NCBI GenBank assembly: GCA_025093555.1
Contig: JAIWNF010000061.1
Span: forward strand, 124,001-188,000
Reading direction: 5' to 3'
DNA length: 64,000 bases
DNA from: Circinella umbellata
Taxonomy: Eukaryota; Mucoromycota; Mucoromycetes; Mucorales; Lichtheimiaceae
Position numbers and translations under genes: made by a program. Below the pieces are notes generated by a model. The model was not told the origin of the DNA. It did not search any database and was given only the letters and a program-made list of their open reading frames with translations. Shown here one piece after another: positions 1-12,742 of this stretch (the first letter of the stretch is position 1; every line of letters begins with the position of its first letter).

Positions 1-832
1 GACCAAATACGTTTACAAAGTGAAGCACTTCGAAAAACATTTGATGATTTGGATAAAGAAAGTCATGGTAGTCAAAGTCAAGATAACTCGATTATACAAG
101 AGTCGGTGATAACGCGGTCATCGACTCCTATGAGTAATGTATGTAATATTTTTTTTATTTTATTTTACGATAATAATTTATTAAATATGATTTTAATATA
201 TGGAATTTCATTAAAATATAAAATAATTATATATAGTTGTAAGTTTAGTATTATTATTATAGTAATAAGACAAAAGAACAACTCAAAATGAAATACTTAA
301 CAACATTGGATTTTTTTTTAGAAGTACTGCTGCTCTCTATGTACCTGTTACAGAATGTCCTGTTGTTACACCTAATTTATATGTTCCATTACCGAGTAGA
401 ATGCGACACTATTTAAATGATCCACCAGACGATATCTTACCCAACCCACCTTATCCATTAAGAACTCGTCAACCCATCAGTAAACGTTTACAACGTATTA
501 CAAATAGTCTTATATCCGGTACTTTAGTAACTAGTGATGATCATCAACAACGATCAAATTTAATAAAACCATTAAGAAAACGACACAGTCTAGCAAGTGG
601 ACAAATTGATCGATTGGTTCATGCTCATCGAGACGCTCTTGCTGCTAAAGAAGAACCTGTCATAAATCAAATTAAAAGTGAACCTAAACTTTGGTGGCCT
701 GTACCATCTACACCTTCACCTGAAAATTATATTGATTTTAAACCACCTCCAACTCCTCCATCACCTAAAATATCTATTTTATCTCCTCCTGATATTTCTT
801 CATATAATTCAAAGCATCCATTTGAAAAATAA
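1..832 (+). CDS. 3' part of an unidentified gene (5'-truncated by window edge)
   Basis: The reading frame is open from base 1, so the gene starts outside the window. The best two-exon model is 1-133 joined to 354-832: the intron begins GTAATG and ends TTACAG, and this is the only donor/acceptor pair tested that keeps the frame without a stop. The first exon gives a charged, helix-prone segment. The second gives a basic and proline-rich tail with KRLQRI and PLRKRH patches, an IKSE motif that matches the SUMO consensus, and a run of Pro-rich short motifs before the TAA stop at 830-832. No domain is recognised. The tail looks disordered and could be the regulatory end of a larger protein. The next gene, on the minus strand, ends 146 bp away, so the two are tail to tail. 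Function is unknown. Confidence 0.6.
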
Positions 833-977
833 ATTTTATTCTTTTATTATATTTTTTATTATCATTTATTTTATTTTATTATATGAAAATAAGAAATAAA
901 AAAAAAAAGGACTCTTCTTTTCTTTGTTTCTACTAACCAACTTTATATTGATTTTATACATATAAAATTTTGTTTTT

Positions 978-3900
978 TTACCATGTTTGGGTAATAAATA
1001 AAAAGTAAATTTGAGTTCTGTAATCAGGCATCATATTAGGTGCTCTTGTTAAATTGGCAGTTACTGTAATTTTAATGGTATTCAATCCACGTAATAAAGG
1101 AGCACTTTGCCAACTTGGTTCCATACCAGACATATTGAGTCGATTATTGTTTTGTAATACAGCAATGGAAATACGTCGTTGTTCAGGTAGTAAAGCTTGT
1201 TCAAGAACAGGATTAATTGTAATCGTATCCACTTTACTGGGTACTGTTAAACTATGTCCTATAACATGCCCATCTAATAATGTATTGAATGTTTTATCTG
1301 ATGCTTCTATTTGAATAGCTTTCAAAGGTCGTACTATATGAAATTCATAATCAAAAAAATAATAATAATAATAATTAGTTTTATTATGTAACAATATACT
1401 TATGATTTGATTATCTCGCCATATGGTAAACAAAAAAAAAGATACTCACAGTCGCGCATATCAACGTTAAACATATCGAAAAATGCAGAACTTGTAGATA
1501 GATCTTCATTCATTTGAAGAGAAGGTTGTTGACCATTCATCATCATCATGGTTGTTGGTTCATTACTAACACCATTGGATACCATTTCATGTAAGGAAGA
1601 AGAAGGGGGTGGTGGATGTAAGGGTACAAAATCAGGTGTTGGAAATGCAGGATGTGCACTATTTGTTGAAATGGCACCTAAAATATTCATCATACCAGGA
1701 GCTGATGAAGATTGTCCATTCATAAAAGGTCTTATAATAGATCGACCTGCTGGTGTATTCATCATGCCTGGTGTAGGTTGATGTTGTGGAATAGATTGGG
1801 TTTGTTGTTGTACTACAATATGTTGTGGGATAGGCTGTTGAAGAGGTAATTGTGATGAAGATGTTAATGGTGGTTGTATCACCATGTTCATTGGTGGTTG
1901 GGGTTGATGGTGATTGAGAAGATGCATTTCAGGTGTAGGTGTTACTGTATTACGTTCTTCAGTTTGTGATCTTGGTTTACTACCAGGTCGTTTATAAGGG
2001 GGTCGTCGTCTATCATCTACTTCATAAGGAACATTGGATACAACCAATCTCATTACAGCAGGTTCTTGTTTTTCTGGTATACCAGAACGTGCAAAAGTTT
2101 TATCTTTTAATCGATTGATTAAACGCTATACAATTCAAATGAAAAATACTAATCAATATTTCTTGAATAAACAAAAGTAATCAAATAAATAATAATTACC
2201 AAAAGTAATTTTGCATCACGGAAAACACGGGATCCAGGTTCATTATATTCCATTGCATTTTCAAAAACTAGTTTTAAATCATCCCACCAATCACCAAGTG
2301 TTGGATATCGACGATGGATCATATTATTCTAATAAATTTTAAAAGGGTAAGAGTAAGTTAATTATATCCATACACACACACCATATATATATATATATAA
2401 TCCCTCAATCACATACCTCCATCATACTGAGAGATCGAGGGTCTGTTATAACATTATAATAATCAGGGTATTCTTTACGATCAGGCAATTCTTCAAAAAT
2501 TTCAGAATATAATCGTCCACTATAATTATCAAGTTAGTTTTTATATTCATACATAGAAGAAAAAAAAAAGGCGGGGGGGGGGAAACTTACGAATTATCAG
2601 TATGAACACGACATGCATGGAAAATATCTTTCATAAATTCAACAGGATTGAAATCATGCAAATCAATTTCTTCTACTGGACGAATTTCTTCTATTTCTGA
2701 TTTGGGTGGACGACCTCTTCGTTTCTTGCCTGGTGTTGTTGGTTGTGGACTTTCTGTTGTACTAATAATAGTAGCTGGACTTTGAGATTTTTCTTCAGGA
2801 GACTTTTTCTCTGGTCGTTCTTGTTGTGGTTGTGGTTGAGGCTCTTGTTGTAATGTTGGTTGTTGTTGAGGTTGCTGTTGTTGCTGTTGAGGTTGGTGCT
2901 AATTTATTTTTATTTTTTGGTTAAAGAGTGTATAGATTCACACATTTGCACATGTAATATTTCGAGTGGGGGAATGCAAAGAAAAGAAAAAAAAAAGTAA
3001 AAGACTTACATTAAAAGGTCCTTTAAAAATGCCGATCCAACGAGGATCATTTTTATCATTGACTACATCAAATGGCACTTGATCATGAATATTTTTAGCT
3101 TTACGATTAGCATTATATTTTTCAACCAAGAATCGAGCCACTTCATCTCTATCTACAAAACCATTTGAAACAAAAAGTCTCCTAATTTAGTCAATTTAAA
3201 ATATATATATATATATATATATGTATATTTTACTAACCTCCAAAAGCTGCCCATCCAAGAGGTGTAGCCGAATACCAAGTATCATTTAATTCAATATTAG
3301 CCCCCATATTGATTAATGCTTGACATATTTTGACATCACCATAAAAACAGGCAGCATGTAATGGACCCCATTTAAATTTATCACCAAACATTTCTACTTC
3401 CAAGAGTTCATTCACATTGATGGTTGGATCTGTTTCCAAAAGTTCCAAGGTTTTATTTTGGTCAGAACGACCAATGGATTCCATAAGCTCTTGTAATGTA
3501 ACCGCTAATTTATAAGATATATATATGATAAGTATATATATTTATATATCATCCTCTTCCTTTTTTTTTAAAAAAAATTCTTACTTCTTTTTTTGCTTTG
3601 TTTATCAACAGCTTTTAAACGAATAGCTTTGACGTGTTGATGTTGCTGTGGTTGTGGTTGTTGCTGTTGACGATTACCAAATGCACCACCTGGTAATTTG
3701 AGTACAGTTTTGATTTTAGTTCCATTTGTTGTAGAAGGAGAAGTAGATGATCCAGATGCAGATGAAGGAGAGGATGATGAAGTTTTATCTTTTAAACTAA
3801 TTCTTCTACTAGTTGTAGAATTATCATCTGGACGCCAACGCTTCGCCAATTTCTATAGTTTGATCAGTTATTCAATCCCAATAAAGTTGAAAAATAATAT

Positions 3901-4510
3901 GATAATTAAGAAGTTTTAACATACATGAATTTTAACAGCATCTTGATATACTTGAGATTCTTTTATATTATATCTCTTTGCATTTGATACCATTAAATCA
4001 ATATCTGCTTTTAATTCACTGACAGAATTGTATTCTTTTTGATCAATTTTTGTCTTGATATTAGATAATGCAATAGGATTCTTGATTACTTCATAATAAT
4101 CTGGATATTGTCGTTTGGATGGTAATTGTAAAAAGAGTGTACTTAAAATGTATTCAGGTCTATTATTGGATAATATTCTTGTAAGTTAACAAAGTATATA
4201 GTCCTTTATCATCCTATTTATCCTTTCTTATACTTACTCATCTGGATCAGGATATTCTTCTACAAGTTTATATAATTGTTGACACTGTGATTGAACGGTT
4301 TCTGGAGATAATTCTGGTTCATCATCTTTTATTTTAATGTGATGACTCTATAGAATAGATAAAAAGGAAACGTTTTATTTATTTAATAATAATAATGATA
4401 ATAATTTCTTTTTTTTTAAAAAAAAGTCGTACCTCTTTTTCCTTTCGTATCCGCTTTCGTTCTCTATAATCTTTATCTATTACACTTTGTCTTTTTGGTC
4501 TTCCTTCCAT
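978..4510 (-). CDS. Rsc4-like chromatin remodelling subunit: bromodomain, ankyrin, AT-hook, bromodomain
   Basis: Eleven exons (about 4510-4433, 4347-4238, 4177-3925, 3852-3585, 3504-3238, 3152-3010, 2898-2591, 2519-2417, 2328-2200, 2125-1450, 1333-978) give about 896 residues. In order: a basic N-terminus; a first bromodomain with PDYYEVIKNPIAL and AKRYN; a Ser-rich linker; two to three ankyrin repeats (GPLHAACFYGDVKICQAL, TPLGWAAFGDRDEVARFL); a Gln/Pro-rich stretch; an AT-hook (KRRGRPPK); a second bromodomain with YPDYYNVITDP and AMEYNEPGS; a Gln/Pro/Met-rich region; and a C-terminal beta-type domain resembling the Rsc4 C-terminus. Bromodomains bind acetyl-lysine on histones, so a nuclear role in an RSC/SWI-SNF type remodeller is inferred. 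The ankyrin block between the bromodomains is the unusual part. The start ATG opens a basic segment and has no longer alternative. The Rsc4 assignment rests on domain order and C-terminal resemblance. Confidence 0.8.
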
Positions 4511-5447
4511 GCTTGTTAACATTCCATCAAAAATAAAAATAGGTAAACTTGTTTTTTTCTTTAATAATTTTATATTAATTAGTAATTGAACAAAATTCTT
4601 TTCTTTCTCGTTTGCTTATTGTTTTCTCTAATTATATTATATTATATATTATATATTTTTATTTTTTGATTTAAAAAAAAACATTATTATTATATATTAT
4701 TTTTCACTCTCCCCCCAACCTTTTTTTCCCTCCCCCCAATAAAACAATTGATTTAGATCATTTATTTTACCTTTTTCTTTTAGATTAAAAAAAGTTTATG
4801 TAATAATAAAAAAAATGAAGGAGATCACCCAATAAGTAAGGAATAGGTTTATTTAAAAAGGGACTTCGTAAGTTTTTTTTTTTTTTTCTCCAATGAAATA
4901 ATTATAGCGCGTCTTTTTACTCTTTCTTTTTTGTTTTTTTTTTAATTGAGTTTAAAAAGAAAAAGTTAAAGAAGAGAAATGAGTGTTTATGTATATAAAA
5001 AAAGGGAAAAAAAAAAAAAGGGTAAAGAGGATTAAATATTATTATTGTGCTGTGTGGTAATACGACGTTTTTTTTTTTTTTGCACGGCCTAATCCGTTCA
5101 GTCCGCATTTTTTGGCGGAATTTGAATTATTATTATTATTATTATTACCCTTTTGCCTAGAAAAAAAAAATGAAGCGAGGAAACTTCTTGGTAAAAGAAA
5201 CAAACTAAAAAAAACTGCTGTCATTTTAATAGAGGAAGGGTACTTTGTTTTTCATAAAAGTTGCTGGGAGTTGGTCTAATTGAGAGAACAATAGTTTTTT
5301 TCAATGCTTGGCTTATGTTATATATAACCTGATAATAAATAGATTCTATCCAGGTTAATTTTATTAATGAATGAACAGAACAGAACAGAACAACAAAAGG
5401 TATTTTTTTTATCATTATAAGAACAAAGAAAAGAAAAAGGGGAGAGA
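4511..5447. other. Intergenic, no gene seen
   Basis: This stretch separates the start of the Rsc4-like gene from the stop of the protease gene; both are on the minus strand. It is dominated by A/T homopolymers and short pyrimidine tracts and includes an ATT microsatellite near 5126-5148. It should hold the Rsc4-like promoter. The small open frames here are low-complexity and are not supported as genes. Confidence 0.6.
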
Positions 5448-8400
5448 TTAACCACCTCGAACAGGAATATTGGGAGATATCCATATATCATAATCTTCCA
5501 TATTTTCATAATCACCAAATGCATGAAGAGCCATAATCTTTAATTTATAGATACCTCTTCGTAATGGTTTTCCTATAAATGGAAGGGATTGAGGATGAAC
5601 CGGTGATTCCATTTGACTCATCCCACTATCATCACCAACATAACCATATTCTTCTTCAAAGTTAGGTGGAGGATTCTCCATAGCACGGAAAAGCTTTGGA
5701 TGATTCAATGCCAATTCTACTGCCATCGAAGAAGATCCACTTTGTGTTGCTATCGCTTTTTCAGGTGTATCAGCCACATCACCATTCCAAATCATTACCA
5801 ATGCATCATGTAAATTATCTACATCATGTCGACCAACAAAAGACCAGTAGCCACCTGGAATAATACCCATCGGATTATCTTGTTCATCAAGGGCAGTTAC
5901 CAACACAAGCGGAGATGAATGAATCAATTGTACACGAACTAATGCAGGTGAAATAGGACTCACAATGCTATCTGCCAAAATTTCAGGCATTGTTTCATTC
6001 ATATAAAGAACGGGCAAATCACTTAGAACAGAGGTAAGTCCTGCATAAGGTACATGTAATGTATCATAAGAATCATTTTCTTTAGATACTTTAAAATATC
6101 CAGAATAAATCGAGGGTGCCATTTCTGAATGATTTTCTGGAGGTCGGATACGAACGGTCACATTGCTTGCACCATTGACAGGGATAGTCAATTTTTCAGG
6201 AGAGATACTTTCAATCACGGCTTCTACACGATGGCCTAATAATATATTAGGGTTTTTCAATGGTATATGTCCATCTTTCATATTATAACCTTCGACGGTA
6301 CCAGCCGCTTGATGCGTAATGGTATATTCGGCAGCCATACGACCATTATTATGAATGGTAAAAGTATACTCATTGTTGGGTGCCATATGAGTCAAATCGC
6401 CAAGTTGAATTTGGGGTGGGGTAACTTTGGTGGACAGACGTAAAGCACGATAAACATCGACTTGACCACTTCCTTGGCGTGCAACGGATTCAAATGCATT
6501 GGTGTTGTAAATATTGAAAGGTGAACTACTACTAATAAGTAATGATCGTAAATCATGGATATCAATGCTCCGACCTCCTCCTTTTGCTTGTTGAAGTAAA
6601 GCAACAATACCAGTGACATAAGGACTGGCCATACTTGTACCACTCAATGTTGCATAGCCACCACTATTAGTTAAATATCTAATTATATTGATAATTAATA
6701 TTTAATTTTTTTTTTTTTCGGGGATAGTAAAACAACTTTTTTCCATGATCAAATCAAAAAAATAACTCACGTTGAATATATTTGTCCTCCTGGTGCACTG
6801 AGATCTGGTTTGATACTTAAATCTGGACCAAGTCCCCATGAACTAAACGTACTTATTGTACCTAATATATATATTAATTGTTAATTACATAATAAAAACC
6901 AGTGATTTTTTTTGGGGGGGAGGTTATTATTACCTCCAGTATCAATTGGAAAGCTAGTGTCCTCATCAGAAAATTTATAAACTGCTCCAGGATTATTTTT
7001 AATAAACGTAAATAATAATTCACCATGCTCTTTAGATATACCAGCACAATCAATATGTATTAATGGTTCATTGCTAACGGTAGGTGTTACTAGACCAGGT
7101 TCATTATTATAAATGATGACACCTATGGCACCTGCAGCTTGAAGGTTTAGAGCCTATGTATATATACACAATTTATTAGATTATAAAAGCCTCTTTCTTC
7201 TGATATATAAACGCTTAAATAGATAGATAGTAATTATTTACCTTATCTGAAAAATAACAATCCCCTCTTCCAATCAATGCTATTTTTCCTGACAAATTTA
7301 CGTTTTGTAATGGAGCACAAGCATCATTTTGGGGTAAAAAAGTATCTGAAATAGCAACAATTTCGACTTCCCGTGTTTCAAAAGGGTTTCCAGATGAAGT
7401 AGCATATCCTAAAATCAATAAAATGTTAATATTACTATTAGCATTATTATTGCTTCATATTTTTAATTTCCCTCCTCCATTATCAACTATATTTATATAT
7501 AAATACGTACCTATAGTTTGATCACCAAATTGAAGAGGATGTGCTAATGCACGCATATTATCCGTACTTGCTACTGATATGACATTTTTACCCAAGGATG
7601 GGGCACCGACTTCAAATATACCTTTATCTCCTTCATTACCAGCTGCAGCAATCACAATCATTCCTTTTAGAGTAAGAATATCAGCAAGTATAGATGATGG
7701 GGAATCAGGCCATCCAAGATCACCAAGAGATAAATTAACAACATCCATGCCATCTTTATATGCTTGTTCCATAGCTTTCATGATTACATCATCGGCACTA
7801 CTCCCATCACATCCAAAAACCCTATATGCTCCCATTGTAACTATATATATATATAAATAATAAAAACCCACCATTTAGATGTATCCCTCTTTATAAAACG
7901 ATAGTAAATATACGTGTGTGAAATGTTTAAAAGATATTTACCATCTGGTGCTACGCCAGTGAAATCCAATTCTTTATCGTTTGCTCCAATTATACCTATA
8001 GAACAACATTTATCAATATTCTCACCCTCTAATTTAAAAGAATAGAATTTATACTCTTCTCCAGCATTATTTAATATCATCTTATTTACCAGTAACATGG
8101 GTACCATGTCCATTACAATCCAATGGATGTGAAGAAGGTATTGGATTCCCTTCCCCTTTATACTCATCACCAACAAAATCCTTTCCATAACGAACTCGAC
8201 AACCTTCACCGAAACATCCGCCCAACGCAGGATGAACAAAGTCAACACCTAACAATGATGTTAACTACTACATTTTTTTTTTTTTTACTTTTTCTCCATT
8301 TTATAAAAACGGTCTTACCTGTATCAATAATACCCACTTTGATTCCTTTTCCTGTCAATCCAAATTCTTCTCGAAGTTGGGTTACACCTGTATTATGATA

Positions 8401-8899
8401 ATGATCAAATAAACCAGAAATCTGACTTTTTCCTAGTTGTAATGTTTTTGCACTAGGTCTAGTTACTGAAGTCTATAATAAGAAAAATACATAGAAAAGG
8501 ATTAACTTTTATCTTTTTGTATCCTATTCAGTGGTACTACTTTTCCCTCCCCCGCCCCCAACGGTGCAAACATACCACAGGCCAAGTTCGTTTCACTTTT
8601 GATCTTGTTTGATTAAAAAATCGAGAAGCATCGTGAGAATTATTGAATGTTAAAGAAATGGCATTCATATATTCAAAAGTATGTCGAACATGATGTTGAA
8701 TAGTAGTAGTAGTAGTATCATTATTATTATCCATTAAAGAAACTAATTGGTGTGTTAAATTGATGTCTGGATGAAACTCTATCAGGTACGTATTATCAAC
8801 AAAAGATTTTTCTTTTCGAGCCCACACATGATTATCATTATTGATATTAAATAATAATAATTGTAATATCAATGATAATAAAACAAAATGGAATGCCAT
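5448..8899 (-). CDS. Secreted subtilisin-like serine protease (S8) with PA-type insert
   Basis: Nine exons (about 8899-8576, 8472-8319, 8248-8090, 7995-7942, 7840-7511, 7408-7242, 7153-6934, 6861-6771, 6678-5448) give about 909 residues. A hydrophobic leader (residues 1-20) suggests secretion. A propeptide follows. The peptidase S8 core has the catalytic Asp in GIIDTG (about D158), His in NGHGTHVTG (about H207), oxyanion Asn in [10 protein letters not shown] (about N299) and Ser in [10 protein letters not shown] (about S515). Between Asn and Ser lies a PA-like insert with [14 protein letters not shown] and [12 protein letters not shown], as in Vpr and C5a-peptidase-like subtilases. The long C-terminal part carries Fn3-like beta segments with many N-glycosylation sites. 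All catalytic residues are present, so it should be an active extracellular endopeptidase. The ORF ends at TAA 5448-5450. The start is the first ATG before the leader. Confidence 0.9.
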
Positions 8900-9118
8900 A
8901 AGTTAAAAAAAAAATAAAAAAAGAACAATGGATAAACAACTTTTTCTCTTAACTTTCTTGTATTTTTTAAACTTTTAACTTTGAAAAAGTATTTTCCCAA
9001 TCTCCCATATTAAACAAATATGTTTATAATATCTTATATATATTATATATTTGATGGAATAATAAAAAGTAAGTATGATATATTTGTTTGTTTGTTCGAA
9101 TAGTTTATAGTACGAAAT

Positions 9119-10060
9119 TTAATCTTTGGCTGTAAATTTTGCATAATAATCTTTAGTTTTGTTTTCATATAGTTCTTGTGTACATTCGGGTAATTCATCT
9201 TGATATGTTCCTAATACAAACAAAAAGTCAATCTTCTTATACTCTTTTAGAATTGATAAATAATTTTATTTTTACCTGGAGAACCTGAATAGACTGAAAA
9301 TGAAGGTACAACTGTGTTGGGTGGTATAACTGTATTATCAGTGATACAACAACAGTCTTTAATAATAGCAAATCGTCCCTAAAATATAAAATATTAACTC
9401 ATTATTCTTCTTAATCCACTTTCTTTTCCAACTTACAATAATACAGTTCTTTCCTATCGTAACATGAGATCCAATAGTAGCAGCTTCAACAATACTACCC
9501 TCCCCGATTGTAACATGATCACCTATTTTCATAGGATAATAACTGAACATTCTATATATAAATACGTCATGGTGTATTATTAGTAACGAGGTAAAAAAAA
9601 AAAAAAAACTATTGTTATCTTTTTAAATTTATTACCCTTTATATGTTTTGTAAGGGGGTCGTATAATAGATCCTCGAGATAATAAACAATATCGTCCAAT
9701 CGCAACAACAACTGCATGACCTCCACCTGTCCTTCGAAGATCACCACGAATTACACATTCTGTTTGTATAATAGTCTATATAAAACATACAGGAATTTAA
9801 ATAAATTAGATGCCATATGTATATTCTCGCATTTTACTTTTATTATTGTTCGTTTGATATACCTTGCCACCGAGAATAATATTTTGGCTTCCACAAATGA
9901 CGGATGCTCTTGACACTTTATTACCTGTGTCCTAGAAATGAATACTAAATTAATCAATGAGATGTCTTTTTGTTTAATACTAGTTTCATTTTCAAAAAAA
10001 GAAAATACTAACAGTTTCTATATATTCAGATCGATTATAATAAACAACTGGGGTATCCAT
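9119..10060 (-). CDS. Dynactin subunit 5 (p25)
   Basis: Six exons (about 10060-10013, 9931-9863, 9774-9635, 9551-9437, 9378-9276, 9210-9119) encode 188 residues, close to the usual 180-190 for p25/DCTN5. The N-terminus [16 protein letters not shown] is typical of the family. It is followed by left-handed beta-helix hexapeptide repeats ([52 protein letters not shown]). It is a pointed-end component of the dynactin complex, which helps attach dynein to endomembrane cargo such as early endosomes. The first exon is only 48 nt. The gene lies 219 bp upstream of the protease start region and 162 bp downstream of the F-box/EF-hand stop, all on the same strand; this is ordinary compact spacing rather than an operon. 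Confidence 0.93.
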
Positions 10061-10222
10061 AGAGAATCAAGAAAGAATCCCAAAAAAAAAAAGAATAATA
10101 TATAAAAGGGGAAACTTTCACTTCGCGTTTAAAATAAAAAATTAGGTGAGATTTCAAGGTTACACAAACACAAGGCAAAAACATAAGATATCGACAACAA
10201 AAAAAAATCTAATGCAATAATT

Positions 10223-11538
10223 TTATTCTTCCATACGTTTCTTTAAAGTTTGAGGGTCATATCCATGAACACCAAGATCATTACGTGTTTCTGAAGGATC
10301 ATCTAATGTTTGTTCTAAATAAAATGCCTACAAATATATAAAATATATAAATATACATTCTCAATAATAGTGATAATTAAATTTGAGTAGCTTGTAATCT
10401 TACCAAAAATCCATCTCGACTTAACCAACCACGAGAATTACTACCAAAGCGTTGTCCCATTTGTCTTAAGAAAGGTGCAGGAGGATGGGATCCATTGGTT
10501 GTAAAAATAAATTGATCTAATTCTTCTGGTCGTAATGCTCCATCTTGATCTTTATCAAAATTTCGAAAGATCTCTTCAAGAGTTTCTTTTAATTCAGGTG
10601 AAAGTGTATCTTGTTCTAATAAAGGGGCTTCATCGTGTGATCCTTTATATCCTTTTAGGATTCCTTTAATTTCTTCTTGAAGTTCTATATCAATCAATCA
10701 ATTGAAATAATAAATAAAAAAAAATATTCGGTTTTTTCCTAATAATCCATCCCTTTCATAAAAATCTATGTTTACCAGCAATAGGTTCGAATTCAGGATC
10801 AACGAGACGACCCGTACGTAATGGGATTAAAGCGTCCTCTAATCTATTAAGAACAAATAAAATAAATCCAAGGATATAATAACAACCAGCATGCGTGGGG
10901 AAAACGTCTAAAAATATATATATATACACAATATTAAATCAAAAGTGTCTCTTTCATGCGTCTCTCTCTTATCCACATAGTTTTATTTACCCAAGATCCA
11001 CATCATTTTGGATGCTACTCGACTTAATACAGAAACATTGCCATCATTTTGAAATGTTTTAAGAAAAGCTTGAGCTTCTGAATATTCTTTTTCAGCTTGT
11101 GTCATAAGAGATTCATCATCTGCACCATCCACAGTAGCATTTTTTTGTGCATAATATTCTTTCCAGTTATTAGGTTCTTTTCCAAACTTAGTTGCCAAGT
11201 CAGGTGCAAGTTCTAATCCAGTCGAATGAGTAAAAATGTTATAAATCTCAAAAAGGTTACCAAAGTCATTATCGGTTTTACTATTTTATAAAAATAAAAT
11301 AAAATAAAAGAACGCTTGTCAAAAAAAAAAAAAGAAACTTTATATAGCGTGTTTTTTTTTCTCTCTCTCTATCTTTCTTTTAAAAAAGCAAGATGATTTA
11401 CCTCTTCCAAATGTTATTATTCATTAATGAATTATTCATTTGTTTTGAAGTTATTGAAAGTTCAATAAGATCATGGGGTTCGAGTGAAAGAGCGATATTT
11501 TCGTATATGGGTTGATTAAGATTCTCTATTCTACTCAT
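10223..11538 (-). CDS. F-box protein with C-terminal EF-hand
   Basis: Five exons (about 11538-11402, 11280-10991, 10838-10776, 10684-10404, 10327-10223) give about 291 residues. The N-terminal 45 residues fit an F-box: LNQPIYENIALSLEPHDLIE, then SKQMNNSL and NNIWK. A middle helical region has no recognised domain. Around residues 190-205 is a canonical EF-hand loop, DKDQDGALRPEE, with Asp at 1, 3 and 5, Gly at 6 and Glu at 12, flanked by helices; the downstream segment NSRGWLSRDGFLAFYL looks like a degenerate partner EF-hand. By family knowledge the F-box would bind Skp1 in an SCF ubiquitin ligase, and the EF-hand would bind calcium. Calcium-tuned substrate recruitment is only an inference. 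The acceptor of exon 3 was chosen because the nearer upstream AG gives an immediate stop. Confidence 0.75.
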
Positions 11539-12742
11539 TATTATTATTATTATTATTATTGTTTGTAAAGGGAAAAAAAAAAAAAAAAAAAGGTTCAATC
11601 ACAAAAAAAATTTCGGATCCTGCTTAGAGCGGGGATTTCTTGCATTGGCTTTCTTCTATATCCTTTATTATGATGAGTTGTCATAACGACAAAATATTTG
11701 ATTATAATTATTATAATCAAAATAAGGTAACTAAAATGGATGTCATGACAATATTGGTAATAATTATATATACAATAGTATAGAAAAACAAGATGCACGG
11801 CCTTGAAGATATGCAGGTCGGTAGTTATTCTTCCAAATGGGTCAAGAAAAAAAAAAGTCTATGATGTCATTTAATAATACAAGTTATGCATATAGCGTCA
11901 GCACATAAATGAAAATCTGATTTATTTATTTTTTTTAGTGACAATATAAACTTTTTAGCTGTTTTGCGCGTCGCTTATGGGTCTGAATTACTGTCTTTTT
12001 TTTTCCTTTCTTGTTCAGATCACCGCCATAGAATTACCAGAAATAGTTCCTTTGAACTATTTAATATATATTTTGTATGTGTTAATACACAACTAACTTT
12101 TTTTTTTGTTTAGCAAAAAAAGAAAGAAAAAAAAAAAGTACAAAAATTTTTGTGATGCCATCAGTGAATTTTTATATTTATTATGGAACTCAGTGGCACA
12201 AGATAAATAAAAACATTCATCATCTGTCATGAACGTTAGCCACGTGTGATCATGAATTTCTTTTTTTCAGCGCGGGAAATGCCAAGCAACTTCCAAAGTC
12301 ATAGGAATTTAGATGTATACCACATAAAAGAATATCAACATTAAATGTTGTTTCTTAATAAAGTTAACACAAATGAATATACAGGTTATGGAAGGAGAAA
12401 GAGGAGTAAAAACGAATAATTTATCTGGCTAAAAAAAAGGGGGGGGTATTGAATGTGCTAATTTGATTGATTATTCAGCATTCTTCTACAAAGTACTGTA
12501 AACAAGTTGTGGAGTAAAAAAAATAAAGATCGCGCAGTAGTTTTAGTAGTACATATACCAGAGTCAAAGCTCATTGCCAAAAATAAACTAGGTGGCGCCA
12601 TTTGGTGTACAAAAATTATTCCTACTTTTATATTTCAAAAGCATTTATTTCCTTTTCTTTCTACTCCTTCTTCTCCTTCTTTCTTTCTTTTTTTCTTTTT
12701 CTTTCTTACTCCTTGTTTTCGCACACATAAAATAAGTAAAAA
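11539..12742. promoter_or_regulatory. Divergent intergenic region between F-box/EF-hand and AIG1-type genes
   Basis: The two flanking genes point away from each other, so both promoters should lie here. It is AT-rich. A perfect E-box core CACGTG sits at 12241-12246, and a CT-rich pyrimidine tract at about 12651-12716 sits just upstream of the GTPase ATG, like the leaders of other genes in the window. No RNA gene or protein gene is supported. Confidence 0.45.
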
